Shown piece after piece: positions 23,247 to 35,850 of a stretch of DNA of 64,000 nucleotides; the first letter of the stretch is position 1; each line of letters opens with the position of its first letter. The notes under the pieces were generated by a model. It did no database searches. It saw only the letters and a list, made by a program, of their open reading frames with translations, and had not been told where the DNA came from. This DNA is from Eumeta japonica. Taxonomy: Eukaryota > Arthropoda > Insecta > Lepidoptera > Psychidae. A program made the translations under genes and the position numbers. Location: NCBI GenBank assembly GCA_005406025.1, contig BGZK01000219.1, positions 186,001 to 250,000 of the forward strand. The letters are read 5' to 3'.

Positions 23247-23394
23247 CAATGGCGGATCCAGAGCAGCGGGGAGCATACGGGTCATGATTCCCACTTGGCT
23301 GGACCTTTGTTCTATTATTGTATCGAATTAGCACCAGTCCTAACTGAACTTTGTATACAGGACCCCCTAGACTAAAAGGCTGGATCCGCCCTTG
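23247..23394. mobile_element. hAT-like MITE, 148 bp
   Basis: Ends CAATGGCGGATCCAG and CTGGATCCGCCCTTG are near-perfect inverted repeats of the 'CAGTGGCGGATCCAG' kind seen on many insect hAT elements. Flanking 8-mers CTGTCAAA (left) and CAGCCAAG (right) match at five of eight positions, compatible with a decayed 8-bp target duplication. No coding capacity, so a non-autonomous relic. Confidence 0.5.
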
Positions 23395-23459
23395 CAGCCA
23401 AGAGAGTATCTGTCAGTAGCTACCACGATATCCAGAAACACAAATAGATTATTAATTTG

Positions 23460-23570
23460 TTAATTTGAAGCGATCGAGTCGGCGTCGCTGTGACGCCAAA
23501 AATAAATCAGGGCGAGGCGCTGTGCCGCCGCGCGAGCTCGGCTGACGTGCTTGCGCACTCAACCGTTTTA
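23460..23570. promoter_or_regulatory. CpG-rich island
   Basis: GCGATCGAGTCGGCGTCGC and GCCGCCGCGCGAGCTCGG. Compact, isolated, noncoding. Confidence 0.3.
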
Positions 23571-23734
23571 AATTGACATAATTGAGCCCATGCATTTTAT
23601 ACGATAATAAGTAAATTATTAGTATACTAGATTACATAAAAATCTAGTGTTGATATTAATGTTTAGCATGTATGTATATCACCATTGTTACACACCTATT
23701 TTATAGACATACAACTCGCACACACCGAAACATG

Positions 23735-23795
23735 AAATTTGCTATGCATCGCCACCGCCGAACGCGTAACGCGCCCGCGGCGAGCTCCGATTTTT
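23735..23795. promoter_or_regulatory. Small CpG-rich island
   Basis: CGCCACCGCCGAACGCGTAA then CGCGCCCGCGGCGAGCTCC, surrounded by AT-rich DNA. Confidence 0.25.
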
Positions 23796-24544
23796 TTTCC
23801 GACTTGATGCACTGAAATCGTTACTACTCAAAACTCTAAGTTACGCAACTTCACGAAACTAAAACATAACAGATAAGATATTTAAATATAAACATGTAAC
23901 AGAATCATGTATATTGGAGCGGTGATTCTCAAGCTACAAAGCCACAACTAGACAGAGAAACATTGTGTTTTATAATATGTATGAATTACAATATTTTATT
24001 AAATAAGTTATTTTTGTACAGAAATTCCGTACCATATGCGAGATGTCCATAAAAGATGCTACACGATTTCATTAACATATGTTGCTGTAAACGATCTCGA
24101 CCACTTTTTGTAAACATTTTCAACGATTTTTACAGAAATAAATAAGAAATGAATATTGTATTATAATACTCGAGATATTTTGCAAATTAATATTCATGTT
24201 GATAAATGTAAATGAAACTGAATAGGTAAGCGTATAAAGATCACACGTTGGCAAGCTGTGGTCTCAGTTTGTGTTTCGAACAATTAAATATTTTATATTT
24301 GCATTTTGTCTGATAACAAAAATAAGTTTTAAGAAGAGATTTATTAGTTTAGGAGTTATTTTCGTTTCGATTTATAATAAAAATGCTATTTATTATTATG
24401 AATAAGCGCTATAAAGAAATGTTATACCAAAGCTTAAAACAGTTACTATTTACTCCTTGACAATTTAAACATTTAATGCACAAGTGAAAAACCTCCGAAA
24501 TAGGGAATACACTAAGCAGCTTGAATTTAAGGTAAGCTCCATCA
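23796..24544. other. AT-rich noncoding stretch
   Basis: No gene or element recognised. Confidence 0.5.
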
Positions 24545-24720
24545 ATATTAAGAGGGTTGCGTAAGCGCCGCGTGCGGTCACGGCCGGGTGCGGGGGGCGG
24601 TCTTCCATTAAGTTTTTCGGATGTAATTAACCTTTTATAAAGTTCGCAGGCTCCGCCACGCGCCGCCGCGCGCGCGCCACCCTATAAGGACTAGCGACTA
24701 TTTCGACTTCCCTCCCAGCG
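24545..24720. promoter_or_regulatory. GC-rich island with TAATTAA and TTTTATAAAG
   Basis: GTGCGGTCACGGCCGGGTGC is followed by GATGTAATTAACC (about 24620-24632) and TTTTATAAAG, which suits homeodomain and caudal/Abd-B-like factors. A CGCCGCCGCGCGCGCGCC block comes next. No reading frame of note. Confidence 0.4.
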
Positions 24721-24929
24721 CTCGCGATACGCAACCTCGGAAAGACTTAACTCACTACTCTTTTCCGTCCAAAACGAGAACTCTGAAGTGCATCGCGTAA
24801 AGTTCACATTGATCGGCAAATCGACTAAACTATAAAACCAATAAGAAACCAATAACGAAGATTATATTGTCGAGCCATTAAAATCTAGATCATCGAAACG
24901 AAACCCTCAGACATAGAAAATAGAATCAG
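24721..24929. other. Noncoding spacer between two islands
   Basis: Mixed composition, nothing recognised. Confidence 0.45.
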
Positions 24930-25330
24930 TACTTGGTCATCGGCGTGCAAGCCTTGGAGCCCTTACGGACCCGCGGCGCTATTAACAAGACGGGAGGCCG
25001 CCACACGACGAATTCCATAAGATTCCCGGACACAATTTCGCTCGAAATAGAGCATCATTAAGATGCTCCAAGGCAAAGCGTCGTGACTCGAGAAAAAAGC
25101 GATACGTGTCCGGCGTCCGTAGATGAATTGACTTTAATGACGTGTAATGATGAGGCCGATACGAGCGGCCGCGGCGACACCGGGCGACGCGCCGTCCAAA
25201 GCCCGATCTGATTGCGGCGCGCCGCACGTGGGCAAATGGGGGCGCGCGTTGTGACATTTGATCCGTGCACGAAGTCGGCTTTGACGGGTAAGTGCCGGTA
25301 ACAATAATCCAAGTACGACGCACGCGCACA
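24930..25330. promoter_or_regulatory. Large GC-rich island with paired TAATGA cores
   Basis: Two TAATGA cores ten bases apart (25135-25150), CATCATTAAGATG near 25050, and CG-dense blocks such as CGGCCGCGGCGACACCGGGC and GATTGCGGCGCGCCGCACGT. It ends at a good donor-like GACGG/GTAAGT near 25291. Overlapping minus-strand frames up to 115 codons match no family. Best read as a regulatory island, or less likely a noncoding first exon. Confidence 0.4.
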
Positions 25331-25974
25331 TAGCGCTGGTGTCGTCTAGGCTCTCTCGTGTCTTAAGTACCGGCGCTATCGCAGAAGAAATACTCGTCGA
25401 AGGCACAGCCTACATACATGGCAGTATGTATTTTCCCCTTAAGGGTAATTCATTTTTCTTACCTATAAAATCATTCGTAGACGAGAAAAATTAATTACTC
25501 ATAATTTGAAGTTACTTTTTAGTTGGGTAAAATATATTGAATAATATTTATTCGATCGTAATGAAATTTTTTGTTTAGAAATTAATTTAAACAATTCGAA
25601 CACCCTCAATTCACAATTTGTGCAGCATATTTCGATGAAGAAGGTACAAAAAAACATAATTTGGTGTGGCAGAAAAAACATGAAAGTAGCATAAATGCAA
25701 CTGAGATGCAATGCCAGTGTAGTTGTGTGAAGTATCTTTGTAAATTAGACGGGAATATTAATGTCAAACAACGTTTGAAAAAAGATGTGGTTACTGAAGT
25801 AAAAAATGTATGTAGCAGGATTTGACGATCTGGTAAGGAGTAATGAAAGTACGCTGACCAAACAAATCAACAGTCGCCCTAGAAAATGTTATGCAGGTTA
25901 AATTTGTAGCATATAAAAAGAGGGCAAAATTTTAAGCATTTGAAACCGACGAGTTTGCATGAAATGATCGATGA
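25331..25974. other. AT-rich noncoding stretch
   Basis: No gene recognised. The last ~200 bases may be further decayed sequence of the LINE tail that follows. Confidence 0.45.
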
Positions 25975-26100
25975 AGTGAAGTAAAGAAAAGAAGACGTAT
26001 GCAAAAGACGCCAGTGAAGAAAAACAAGACGTATGCAAAGATTGTACCAGGTGGAGATCTATTGTCTCTGCGTACCCTTCTGTAAAATAGGTGGGAGTTT
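25975..26100 (+). pseudogene. LINE 3' end fragment (RTE-like)
   Basis: Frame EKQDVCKDCTRWRSIVSAYP, then SVK and a stop, resembles the last residues of a lepidopteran LINE polyprotein (...DVCKDRTKWRSVVSAYP.GK..). GACGTATGCAAA occurs twice (about 25995 and 26028), which suggests a local duplication. Confidence 0.4.
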
Positions 26101-26499
26101 ATAAAAAATATACAGACTGATTTTTATCGTGATTTCCTTTGGTTTCTTTGTGTGATCTGCCTTCTATGTGATTCGTATTTAACATGATATTCAGTTTCAA
26201 AATATTTTTTCTATGTGACTGAAAATAATTTGAAACATACAACCTTATTCAGATACGACAATTTTTAGGACCTACTTTCTCAGTTATAGCACATTTCATT
26301 CGACACCATATTCGACTGTCGATTCAAGGTCGTCAAAAATGTTTCGAACAAATTGGTTTAAAATTTTAATTTAACTGAATAAAAAATCTAAAGTATAAAT
26401 CATCGCAGGAATAAAGGATAAAGGCAAATAGCAGAAATTACCTTACGCATAGAAACCATTAAATACCAGTGTCGAGCCTTCGAAGCACAACCAGAAGAA
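26101..26499. other. AT-rich noncoding stretch
   Basis: Nothing recognised. Confidence 0.5.
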
Positions 26500-26790
26500 A
26501 TGATTCAATATTCTATGCGCATAATCAAGGCGAGGCCGCGTGGACACGGCTGCTGGGCTCCGGCGCCGGGTGATACGCCCCGAACAATCAGGTGTTCGAT
26601 ATTGATCGCATATCCCAATTTATATGTCAGGTCCGCATCATTCCACTGCAGAGACATGCTCTTCCGCAGTCTTGTATTTCAAATTAGGGGGCTTGGACCG
26701 TAAGTCCCTCATACCGACCCAGTTAAGTTAGTTAGTTAGTACCGTTGTTATCACTGACAATGTCCGCGAGCGACGGTATTAAAGTGCTTT
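26500..26790. promoter_or_regulatory. GC-richer island
   Basis: GGCGAGGCCGCGTGGACACG and GCTCCGGCGCCGGGTG, then mixed sequence with GGACC/GTAAGT (about 26695-26705), a possible donor without other support. Confidence 0.25.
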
Positions 26791-27009
26791 TCGAGATAAG
26801 AACAATTCTTTAAATTTCATTTATATTCAAGAATTGGACTACAATAAAATTTCAACAACACGGTTTGCCACAAGTCATCGATCAAGTAATACATATTCGT
26901 ATGACAAACGTTTGAGATTGTTCATTTAGACAAAAGTGATCAACAAAAGAGCAATGTTTTTGTTACGTTCGTATTTCTCACTATAGTAACTTTTGTGGTT
27001 TTATTCAAA

Positions 27010-27360
27010 TCGTACGCAAATCGAACGATATCAATGTCGCGTGCCCAGTAAAGCCCATCAATTTCCTAGTCGCTCGACCTCGATATCGGCTCATTCGAGA
27101 ATACGGCTCCAGTGCAGCGGCGGTGGTTCATTATTATACAGGGGCGTCCGCAAATCACGCCGCCAACAGACGGACGGACGAGCCACTAAGATATTTACAA
27201 GCCGATTCACGGAACGAGCCTGTCGATACACTTATTGTTGGCGGGAGAGGCGCATTCGCCGGTACTACGCGCGTACCCTACGAGATTTAGGACGTTCGAT
27301 TGGAAGGAATGTACAATGCTGTGTGTGTGTTGACATACATACACGTCGCGTGTGTGCATG
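27010..27360. promoter_or_regulatory. Long CpG-rich island
   Basis: CG-rich over about 300 bases (CCAGTGCAGCGGCGGTGG, GGGCGTCCGCAAATCACGCC, GGCGGGAGAGGCGCATTCGC). A 122-codon plus frame is open across it but is Arg/Ser-rich with no domain I recognise. Its openness follows from few A/T-rich stop triplets. Confidence 0.35.
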
Positions 27361-27959
27361 ACATCATAAGTACGCATTGCGTATGTATGTGTGCTGTCGC
27401 GTTTTAAAATCATCGTTCCTACACCAAAGTTTTAATCGTTTGTTATAACCTTCAAAGAAGAAATCAAAATCAAAAGGGCAATATAAGATTTCAAGTTCTA
27501 CACAAAATCTTATGACTTCTTATATGTATATGTGTATCTGCAACGTTTAGTGTAGAACCCATGTCAAAAAGCGCATTTCGATTATGAATGTACATATATA
27601 AATTTTAACCATAACACTTCATTACCAAAAACTTAATTTACATTAAATTTTCTAAACAGGAAACGTCTATTAACGTCGTATATCAATTTGAAGTTTCTGA
27701 TTCGACATACAAATACTTGTAAATAAGATTGATGCTGACATCAACTTAGTCGAGTCGATTTAAACTGAAAGAAGGCTGACCGACCGAAACATCCATTGAG
27801 GTGTTATAGAAACACATAATGATAAGCTTGAAACCGTACGCTGTCTTAAGACGAGTGCATAAAACTTCGAGCTAAACGCTCTGTGGCACGCATTATAATG
27901 AACGCGGTACATTCGCGACGTGTAATAATCACCCTTTAAGACCCTTCGCGAATTCCTCG
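27361..27959. other. Noncoding stretch
   Basis: GT/TG-rich at the start (TACGCATTGCGTATGTATGTG), then AT-rich. Nothing recognised. Confidence 0.45.
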
Positions 27960-28250
27960 ACACGACGACGGTAGCGAGAGTTTGATTGATCGCACGTCGC
28001 CAATATTAAATTGGATATTTAACCGCCGAAAAAGAACAAGAATCAAAATGCCCAAAAACGCAAGCAGAGGGCCGCCACCGCGCCCACGGGAGCTGATTAA
28101 TCAGGGCCGGGGCCGCGATGGGCAGATAGCGCCGCGACGTATGCGCCGGCCGAGATGAGTTATCGAAACGTCCCCCGGACAAATGGTGACGAGTTCCGCG
28201 TGTGCCGGCGGAACCTGCGGCTTGGAAGCAGACCGCGTTCTGTAAAACGC
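27960..28250. promoter_or_regulatory. GC-rich island with palindrome CTGATTAATCAG
   Basis: CTGATTAATCAG at 28093-28104 is a 12-bp perfect palindrome with paired ATTA cores, a dimeric (paired-class-like) homeodomain site type. It is embedded in CGCCCACGGGAG and GGGCCGGGGCCGCGATGGG. GAGTTATCG nearby is GATA-like. Confidence 0.4.
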
Positions 28251-29939
28251 TTATGTTTTATTTCATTGTTCATATGTTCGTTCTTACACCGATCATCTTA
28301 TTATGGTATATGAAAATAACGGAAAGTTTGTATTTTGTTTGTGAATAATATAAAATGGTTTGCTACTAAAAAGTGATCAATGATGAAAGTAGAAACGCCG
28401 CAGTAGATATATAATTTTTGCATAGTATGGTTTATGGTTATAGAGTACCCTTAAAGGATAGATGGAGGTATAGTGATGTAAGAGAACGGTGTCGTAGTTC
28501 GAAAGAAGATGCATGGGTAGAATAGAAAATTATATATCGAAGCGTTTGAACACCTAAATGGTTGATGAGTGTAGTCCAACGTGAGAGATCTACAAACTGA
28601 AAACATGTATATTTAATGGAAGTGGCGGCACGGGCGGTCTGAAAAAACTTGTGCAGATCGAATCGGTAATACAAAAAACAGTCAACTTTTAAGTGTTCAT
28701 AAGCGAGAGCTCCCATGAAACGATTAAAGAGTATCGCTGAAATAAAAATATTACCTAAAAGTTGTTCAAAACATACATATATAGTATAGCCTATCCTTTT
28801 GAGGAATTGACTGAACTTCTGATTTTATATATATGAAGAATAAGAGAAGACTAGACATAATAAAGACATCAAAATTAAAGTAGATTAAAACATCTCTACA
28901 TAGAAATCTTATAGGCAATTTAAAACATTCATATCTCATTTATTTTTATTGAAAGGTTATCTATCTCCTTTTAATATGACTTTCACCTAAAAGTCACTTT
29001 TAAAATGTAATTTGCGTTACATGCTTTCCTTTTAACAGGTTTTAGCCCAAACAACCGTTAAAAGGAGGACGTGAAACACAAAATTAATTTTGAAAGTGAT
29101 ACTGGAAGAGGTTCTAATTACCTTCGGTTCTCTATATAAGTGTCATGTTCTTCGTGGTAAAAATCACCTATTAGGATAAAGGATTCTATAAAGACTGGCT
29201 CTACGATTTGAAAGGTGGCCAAAGACAAAGTTTATTAAAAAAAAATTGGATAATTAGGAAAATGTCGTGAGACACCCGGTTGGATCGAAATTATTTTCGC
29301 TTTGTATTATGTTACATCAAATAACACGAACAATAAAATATATTAACAACAGTGAGAAGTAAAAAATAATATTATAATTTTAAAATTGGATATAATACAT
29401 ATAAAACAGTGAATTATTAGTTATATAAAGAACACTAAGTAAAGCACTAAATAGCGACATCTTTTTTTTTTAATTAAAAACTTAGTTAAGTTCGTCAAGT
29501 TGCACAATTACGTAATTGTTAAAATTGAGAGATGTCACTTTTATATGTATAAAATGAGTTCATTAAAGACTTAAACATGGGTACCCCATCTTCAGAAAAC
29601 GCATTTAGGATATTAAAAAACTTTGGCCGAGTGCATTATGTGGCATATGAATTAATCCGGTTTGTTATAAGAAATACATATACATATGTTTTTATATATA
29701 AATCTATATTTGTATACATGAAATCGCTAAATTCGATAACAATTTAACTGATCGCCGCCAAACTTGACACACCTAAGTGTGTTTTTTATGGAGAGGCTTT
29801 TATGCAATCTATTTTAGCATTTGTCCCCTACTCCATTCACATATTTTTGCATTTAATAAAGATACACTATACCCGAATAATATATTTTATTTTGATACTA
29901 GCGTTTACCTCGGATTCATAAATATAAAATGGAATCTTA
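28251..29939. other. AT-rich noncoding stretch
   Basis: About 1.7 kb. One mixed-composition patch at 28440-28720 has a 92-codon minus frame without family resemblance. The rest is AT-rich. No gene or repeat recognised. Confidence 0.45.
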
Positions 29940-30070
29940 AATGGGAGCGGTATCGGAATTAGAAGCTGGACGGAGAGAAAAATCGAGAGCCGGGACTGGA
30001 GTGGAAATCGAGTATAAAAGCGGAACTAAAAAGAAGAGCATGACGAAAGTGTAACTAAAATTAGAACAGA
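29940..30070. repeat. Purine-rich degenerate tract
   Basis: GGAGCGGTATCGGAATTAGA, GAGAGCCGGGACTGGAGTGG, AAATCGAG and GAACAGAAACAGAAACG. It looks like the complementary-strand version of the CCGGTCTC/TTTCAATTCC tracts found elsewhere in the window. Confidence 0.4.
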
Positions 30071-30384
30071 AACAGAAACGAAGTCATCGCAAGCGAAACG
30101 TCGGCCAGAAAGCTAGTCGTTATATATATTTTTAAGGATTACTTTACAAAATAATAAAAAAGCATACGAAAATTCACCATTCCCACCCCTATCTTTGAAA
30201 CTAATAGATATTTTTTTTATAAAAACAGAAAATAGAACCTCACTCGTAATTTAAAGAAAACTAATTAAGTCTAAATTCTCACGAGAAACACGAAATCAGT
30301 ATGAAAAGGTAATGTGTATAAAATGGACTGTTTAATGCATTTTTTATTGACTGCTTGCCCACCTTGCTGGTCAAAAATTTATTA
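30071..30384. other. AT-rich noncoding stretch
   Basis: Nothing recognised. Confidence 0.5.
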
Positions 30385-30600
30385 TACGGCCCGCTCTTGG
30401 TACAAAGAGAGACCAGTGCGCAATGCCACCGCATGATGGGCATACGTCACCCCTGTATACACTATATCGGCGCATGCGCACACACGCGATAGCCCATCAA
30501 CGATTTATTCGGTGCCGATGGCTCATTAATAAAAGGCTGCTGAATGACCACCTCTTTCTTCACAACTGAAGACACTTAATTATTATTGCGCACGGTGATT
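30385..30600. promoter_or_regulatory. Island with NRF-1-like palindrome
   Basis: GGCGCATGCGCACAC (about 30469-30483) matches the NRF-1/Ewg consensus. Nearby GCCACCGCATGATGGG, GATGGCTCATTAATAAAAGG and GCGCACGG give a compact motif-dense patch. Confidence 0.35.
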
Positions 30601-31779
30601 ATTTGGTGAAATTTTAAACGAATCTTAACTGTCTTTGGAATGTTGGAGTCATTTATATTAGCAACAGGTTGTGCTTGGTTTGTTGTTTTATCCGAGGATT
30701 TTTAAAATCCTAATTAAAAAATACATAAATTGTTCCGATGTTAAATACAGATATGAATTCATGTATATTTATTTGAAAATAAGTTCTCAAAATTTTTTAT
30801 TTTAAATCGATTTACTATTCGTTGGCTCACTCGGCATGAAAGTATCGTAAACAAATGTAATAAAAACATTTACTTTTAAATATATAAATCTTTGAAAAAT
30901 ACTCAATATTTTCCCAAAATAAATGATATCCAAGCGTGCCTGGATGAAAAAAAAACGTTTGAATAATAAGCTGCCATAAAATAATCTGCAAAATTGATTT
31001 AATATTAAATTGGAATAAGCAATTAGATTATTCGTTTATTAAGTATACCAAAAAAAATCAAAATATATAAAAATACCTGCTTTTTGTCTTCGTTTAAATT
31101 AATTAATACCTGAAACAATATTGAAATAAAACTTAATAATCATTATAAATAATAAAACCAATGTTATAAATATATTAATCTATGATTAGTGGACGTTCCT
31201 TTTTGCGAAAAAAGTTAGTAAAACTATAATGCATGAAAATATTTGAATTGTCATTATCTAAATATATAGATTAACTTAACAAAAAATCGATCGTTTCTTG
31301 AGAAACTATAGACTAGTTAGGAAGAAATTTGAATATTACTCCTGTATATCATTTTATTTATTTTTAAATTCTATATTATGTAACTGATGATGATGCTGCT
31401 GTCACCATAAAATAATAAATATACTTAGTCCTCGATGAAAAATACTCTCAACAAGATCTACCGGCGTCTACAAAGATATGCACTACGGATGAAAAAAACA
31501 ATCGGAGTTTGGCTGCGTTGTGCACACGGCCACGTATTTTAAGGGAATACGTTTACATAACAGATAATATTTACGTTGAGCGAACTATATGTCATATATT
31601 TTCGAATCATATGAATTATATTTTCGAATAATAAGAAGTCCTTCAGATTACGTGAAGTTATAAACGAAGTAGTGAAACATGCACTAGCTTCTGTTAAATG
31701 TGTCTTTAATTATCGGTGTTTGGACATAATCCATGTTCATACAATTAAGCGTCAATATAGAAGCGATTATACCATCTAC
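30601..31779. other. AT-rich noncoding stretch
   Basis: About 1.2 kb of AT-rich DNA without recognised genes or elements. Confidence 0.5.
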
Positions 31780-31880
31780 TTGCATATACTCGGTCGCGCC
31801 AGCCGCAGCTGTACTGGCGTCGTCGTTGATCTGCCCTGATGCCTTCATTCTTTTACGTCCCCGGTAGTCACATAGTGTTT
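31780..31880. promoter_or_regulatory. Small GC-rich island
   Basis: CGGTCGCGCCAGCCGCAGCT followed by TGGCGTCGTCG. Isolated. Confidence 0.25.
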
Positions 31881-32849
31881 TATGGGTATCACTGGATTGT
31901 TCTTAAGAAACCGTTTCCAACCGTATATCATCTTTATATTTTGATTTGGCTTTTTGATGATTATAGGCCGATATTGCATTATTTATTTTGATTATTTACT
32001 TTAACTCTGTATATATTTTCTATAACTTTTACTCACTAATATTTTTATACGCAATCGATAGATTGTGATAAGAGCTGACGATTGAAACTCAAACGAAGAT
32101 CGTCGCTTCAACGAGTCAAAATTTATACTAAAAAGAAATTTTGAGACCCAGTGAAGCAAACTCAAAATATCGGCTCTTCACAGTCGGATTGTTCACAGTC
32201 CTCACTAAACGTAACAAATCCTTTGATCCTTTAGCTATTGAGTGGTGTAATTAAATTTTGGATGTAGATGATAGGTATGTAGTTCCAGCATCAAACCGTG
32301 TTCCCCAATTTTGTTATCATCAGTTTCCTAAATTAGGGAAGTAAATTTCCTCCCAAGAAATAAGTTAAAAAAATGGAAGCCTCCCATTATGGAAGTAAAT
32401 TGAAAGACGTATTCATGTAAAAACTAAGCTGTTACACTTTTCTTCATGTTCCTGGCATAGAGAAAGTACAAGCACTGTAGTCGCTTATAAGTAGATAAAC
32501 CAATAGGTATATCGACTATTACTCCTATACTAGTGTAAACTAACATGCACCAGCAAAAGAGCACTTACATTGTTTTATTGAAAAGCGCAGTTTTCGGCAA
32601 TAACTCAAAAACTACTTATCTGCTCATATTCAAAATAATTTCCGTTGAAATTATTTATTAAGCGATGCCTTTATAATTTTTTTCATATTTTTTTGACATA
32701 ACGTTCTGTAGTTAAAGCACTATACAATCTAGTCATTAATTCGTAGGCGTATCTAACATCGCTCACAGAATATTTTACACGTTCCTCTCACTTTCAACAC
32801 CGTCTCACTGAAGAGAAATGTACAATGAAAAAAATTGCATTTCTTCAAT
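31881..32849. other. AT-rich noncoding stretch
   Basis: No gene or element recognised. Confidence 0.5.
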
Positions 32850-33150
32850 CACGGCGCGAAGTCACGAAGGCCCGAACGCGGCCCCCTTAATTGATAGCCC
32901 GAATAATGTCATATTTATGTCGGGCGTCCGACAAGAAATCATATTAATAAACCGAAAATTGAACTAGCGGACACGTCCATCATATCTGGAGGCGCCGCGG
33001 CCGTGTACGCGACAAAAAGCTGCCGCAGCGCCAGCGGCCGATGTAATACCGCTGGAATTTTGAATCGAGTATATACGCGAATGGTACATAATCAGTGGAC
33101 GCACGATCGACATGTTGAAAAGTCGTAGCTCAGTCATTAACTTCATGAAG
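32850..33150. promoter_or_regulatory. GC-rich island with TTAATTGAT and TTTATG sites
   Basis: TTAATTGAT (32887-32895) and CATATTTATGTCGGGCG (about 32910-32926) resemble Hox/Exd- and Abd-B/Cdx-type sites. GGAGGCGCCGCGGCCGTG and CTGCCGCAGCGCCAGCGGCC follow. Candidate developmental enhancer, by motif and composition only. Confidence 0.4.
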
Positions 33151-34309
33151 GTTTACTTTTGACGTTGAGAGATCTTAAGTGTTACAAAGATGCAATACCA
33201 AGAATTGGACTAAGAAAACTATACAAACTTTTGAATAACCGTACTATGCAATGATCTTACCATGTGAAAATTTATGGTTTCTGACTACCTTTCTGCGTGA
33301 CTTTGTAATAAAAAGAAATAATAAAAGGTAGCACACAGCATTTTACATTTTCTGCGGTGTTTCTTTGACCGTAACTTTTTATTCAACAATGATAGTTTTT
33401 ATATAGTAATAAGAGAGGTACCTTGTTGTTTTAAGGCAACGCTTTCAACCACTAATCATCGATATATGTGATAATTACAAGGATATTCCTTTAAATAAAT
33501 CAAATTGAGATAAACATACAAAACTTTGGGAAAATAACATATCCAAATACTTCATACAGAAGAAATAAAAGACTTATCTATAATTCGACAATACTTTTCA
33601 TTATACATACTTGCCATTCCATTAATATTTAATATTGTGGTTGCATGTTCGTTTGTCTCAAATTACAAAAAGCAAGCAATATAAATCACAAAGACAGTAC
33701 GTATTTACATAACCGATTGCAGTAGGTGCATTACCATACATGTAAATAGCTGTAGGGGAACAATGCCTATAAATGCACTCCATCCCAACCCTTTAGCAAA
33801 TAGATACTTTGTATTGCTTTGGCCACAGTTGATCGCTGTCTATAAATCCCTTTTGAAGCATCGACGACACCAGCAGTCGGCGCGCGCGCTTCACCTGCCG
33901 TAGACATCGCGTTTGTAGGTTCATTAAAACACAAACTCGTAAGATAGTCGACCTCTAACTGGATAAGTTTAATTAAATAATTGTAAAACAATATGTGCTT
34001 ATCATTTCTCGCTTGTCGAGAGACAATATGAATAACCGAAAGAAAGCGTTTTGGGTATAAATGTGTTGAGTGAAAATTACTCTGTCATTAAAAAATGTAT
34101 AATATCAACGAAACCTTGGTTAGGTCTTTGGATTCAGATTCAAAATAAGTGTCGATTAGAACACAGCGCTGTCTCACAAGGAAAATGTTTATTCTCTACT
34201 CAACCTATAAAACGCATGCGCTTCTTGCGATATCGATAATACATTATCGACAATTCTCGCGTATACTATGCAAAAATTGAAAAGCGATAAAAGAATATCA
34301 GGAATATTA
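33151..34309. other. Mostly AT-rich stretch with one small CpG patch and an NRF-1-like site
   Basis: CAGTCGGCGCGCGCGCTTCA at 33872-33891 is a short CpG patch. CGCATGCGC at 34213-34221 is a core NRF-1/Ewg palindrome. No gene recognised. Confidence 0.4.
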
Positions 34310-34640
34310 GCCTGAACGCATAATCGGGTTGCATTGCTGCGCTCCGCGGGGACCAGCTTTGAAATATGGACAAAAAACGGCCCTGAATATGATGCAAGGA
34401 TTTCGATGCTGCGCCCGCGGAGAGTCGGTAGCCGGGCGATGTTTTGCGGCGGCCGGACGACGGATGGGTATTTTAGAACGTATAACATCCGTAATGTGAC
34501 AGCCAGAATTTATTGCCATATCTCTGAATGAGCGCGCGCCGACGATATATTCCTGCGGATATGTGAGATTGGTCATACTGATTATAAACTTTTTCGGTAG
34601 CATTAATACATTCTTGATGAATTACCTGCGTGCGTGCACG
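34310..34640. promoter_or_regulatory. CpG-rich island
   Basis: GCGCTCCGCGGGGACCAGC, GCGCCCGCGGAGAGTCGG, GCGGCGGCCGGACGACGG and GAGCGCGCGCCGACG spread over about 330 bases. Open frames on both strands simply reflect the composition. Confidence 0.35.
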
Positions 34641-35469
34641 ATGAAAGTTTTAATTGTATTATGATGATGATTTCTCAGTTTTTATACGAATAATTTACAT
34701 GTAAATGACAAGAACACGAATAACTGAATGTATTAAAAAAATGAGTTTTTATTACGATAGAGTTCTATTAAATTGGTTATTTTATAATAATGCATTAACT
34801 TTTTACAAGCTCTAGGACACAGTTTGCCTACGGTAACTGCATCAAGAACAAGAAGGTCCAGCGCGTGAGTTGAGTAGTTTCGATTCTGAAAAATATTCTA
34901 AATCTGAAGTGACAGCATAGCTCATATCATCGAAATGCTATGAAAACATTTGAACATGAACCATCTACTGAAAGACGCTGTATCGCAGAGCCTTACCGTT
35001 AAGAAAAGTAAAAATCACTACGCTGAGTAGAACTTAGCGCTCAGAGCATTAGACCGCTCTGAGTTGAAACGTTGTCACAACGGTTGATTTTCTTATTTTT
35101 GGTATCCGACTCGATACTTCTCCACGAGTAGATAGACAAGTCTTTAGGTAACATTCTTTCAGTCGAGTTCGTCTACAAAGAAAGAGATGACAAAATGAAA
35201 GACGTGAAATAATTTATTTTTCACTTAGAAAACGACTAGAAAAATCACGTAACTACTGAATATCTTTAATGATTTTATCATAAAAACGACTAAATCGGTT
35301 CTCTTACGAATAAAATTCAAGAGGAGTTACACTGAAAATTCTGTATTGCTCGATGATATGATTTAGCATTACATAAGAGAAGAAAAAATGAAATTCAATT
35401 GGTCAAATAACAACCATATTATATAACATTAAAAATGTCTCAATCTTTCTCTTTTCTTTTTACTTATAG
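34641..35469. other. AT-rich stretch with a short hairpin
   Basis: CTCAGAGC/ATTAGACC/GCTCTGAG (about 35040-35063) is a perfect 8-bp stem with 8-base loop. Nothing else recognised. Confidence 0.45.
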
Positions 35470-35850
35470 AGAATTGTTGAGGATAAAGCTTGGTGCAGGC
35501 ACCCGGACAGTCCGTCATGCGAGGCTCACCTGGCACAGCCGGCGTTCATCCCAAAAGTCCAGAGTGTTCGAGCCCAGAACCGTCTAGTTGTTCGTTCAGG
35601 GTTTACTTCACGCCCGCTATTGCAATATCATATTGAACCCGCAACAGTCCTCGTTTTCATTGTATTTTGATCGTGCGTTCCAACCACCCGCTTAACTGCC
35701 TACGTTGTGTCTAAACATCGGATGTGACATCCGTTGGTTTCACCCAGCGTCCGTCAGTTGTCTATGGTCTACGAAATAAACTATGACTTGAGGGCTGAAA
35801 CACGGCGTAAACACTTGCGTTACCGCTTAACAGTGCCGTCTTTCTGTAAT
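35470..35850. other. Mixed-composition patch, unidentified
   Basis: Balanced base composition (CACCCGGACAGTCCGTCATG, GTGTTCGAGCCCAGAACCG) and a CGGATGTGACATCCG palindrome (about 35717-35731). It could be a decayed element or a regulatory region. Confidence 0.3.

Noticed and set aside
24682..24720. CTATAAGG as a TATA box with a start site about 30 bases downstream
   Set aside because: No initiator consensus, no coding exon downstream, and such words are common by chance.
24982..25406. Overlapping minus-strand frames up to 115 codons
   Set aside because: Three overlapping frames are open at once through a CG-rich island, which is a composition effect (few stop triplets), not coding selection.
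26993..27361. 122-codon plus frame
   Set aside because: Arg/Ser/Thr-rich with no recognisable domain. It lies in a CpG-rich island where several frames are open.
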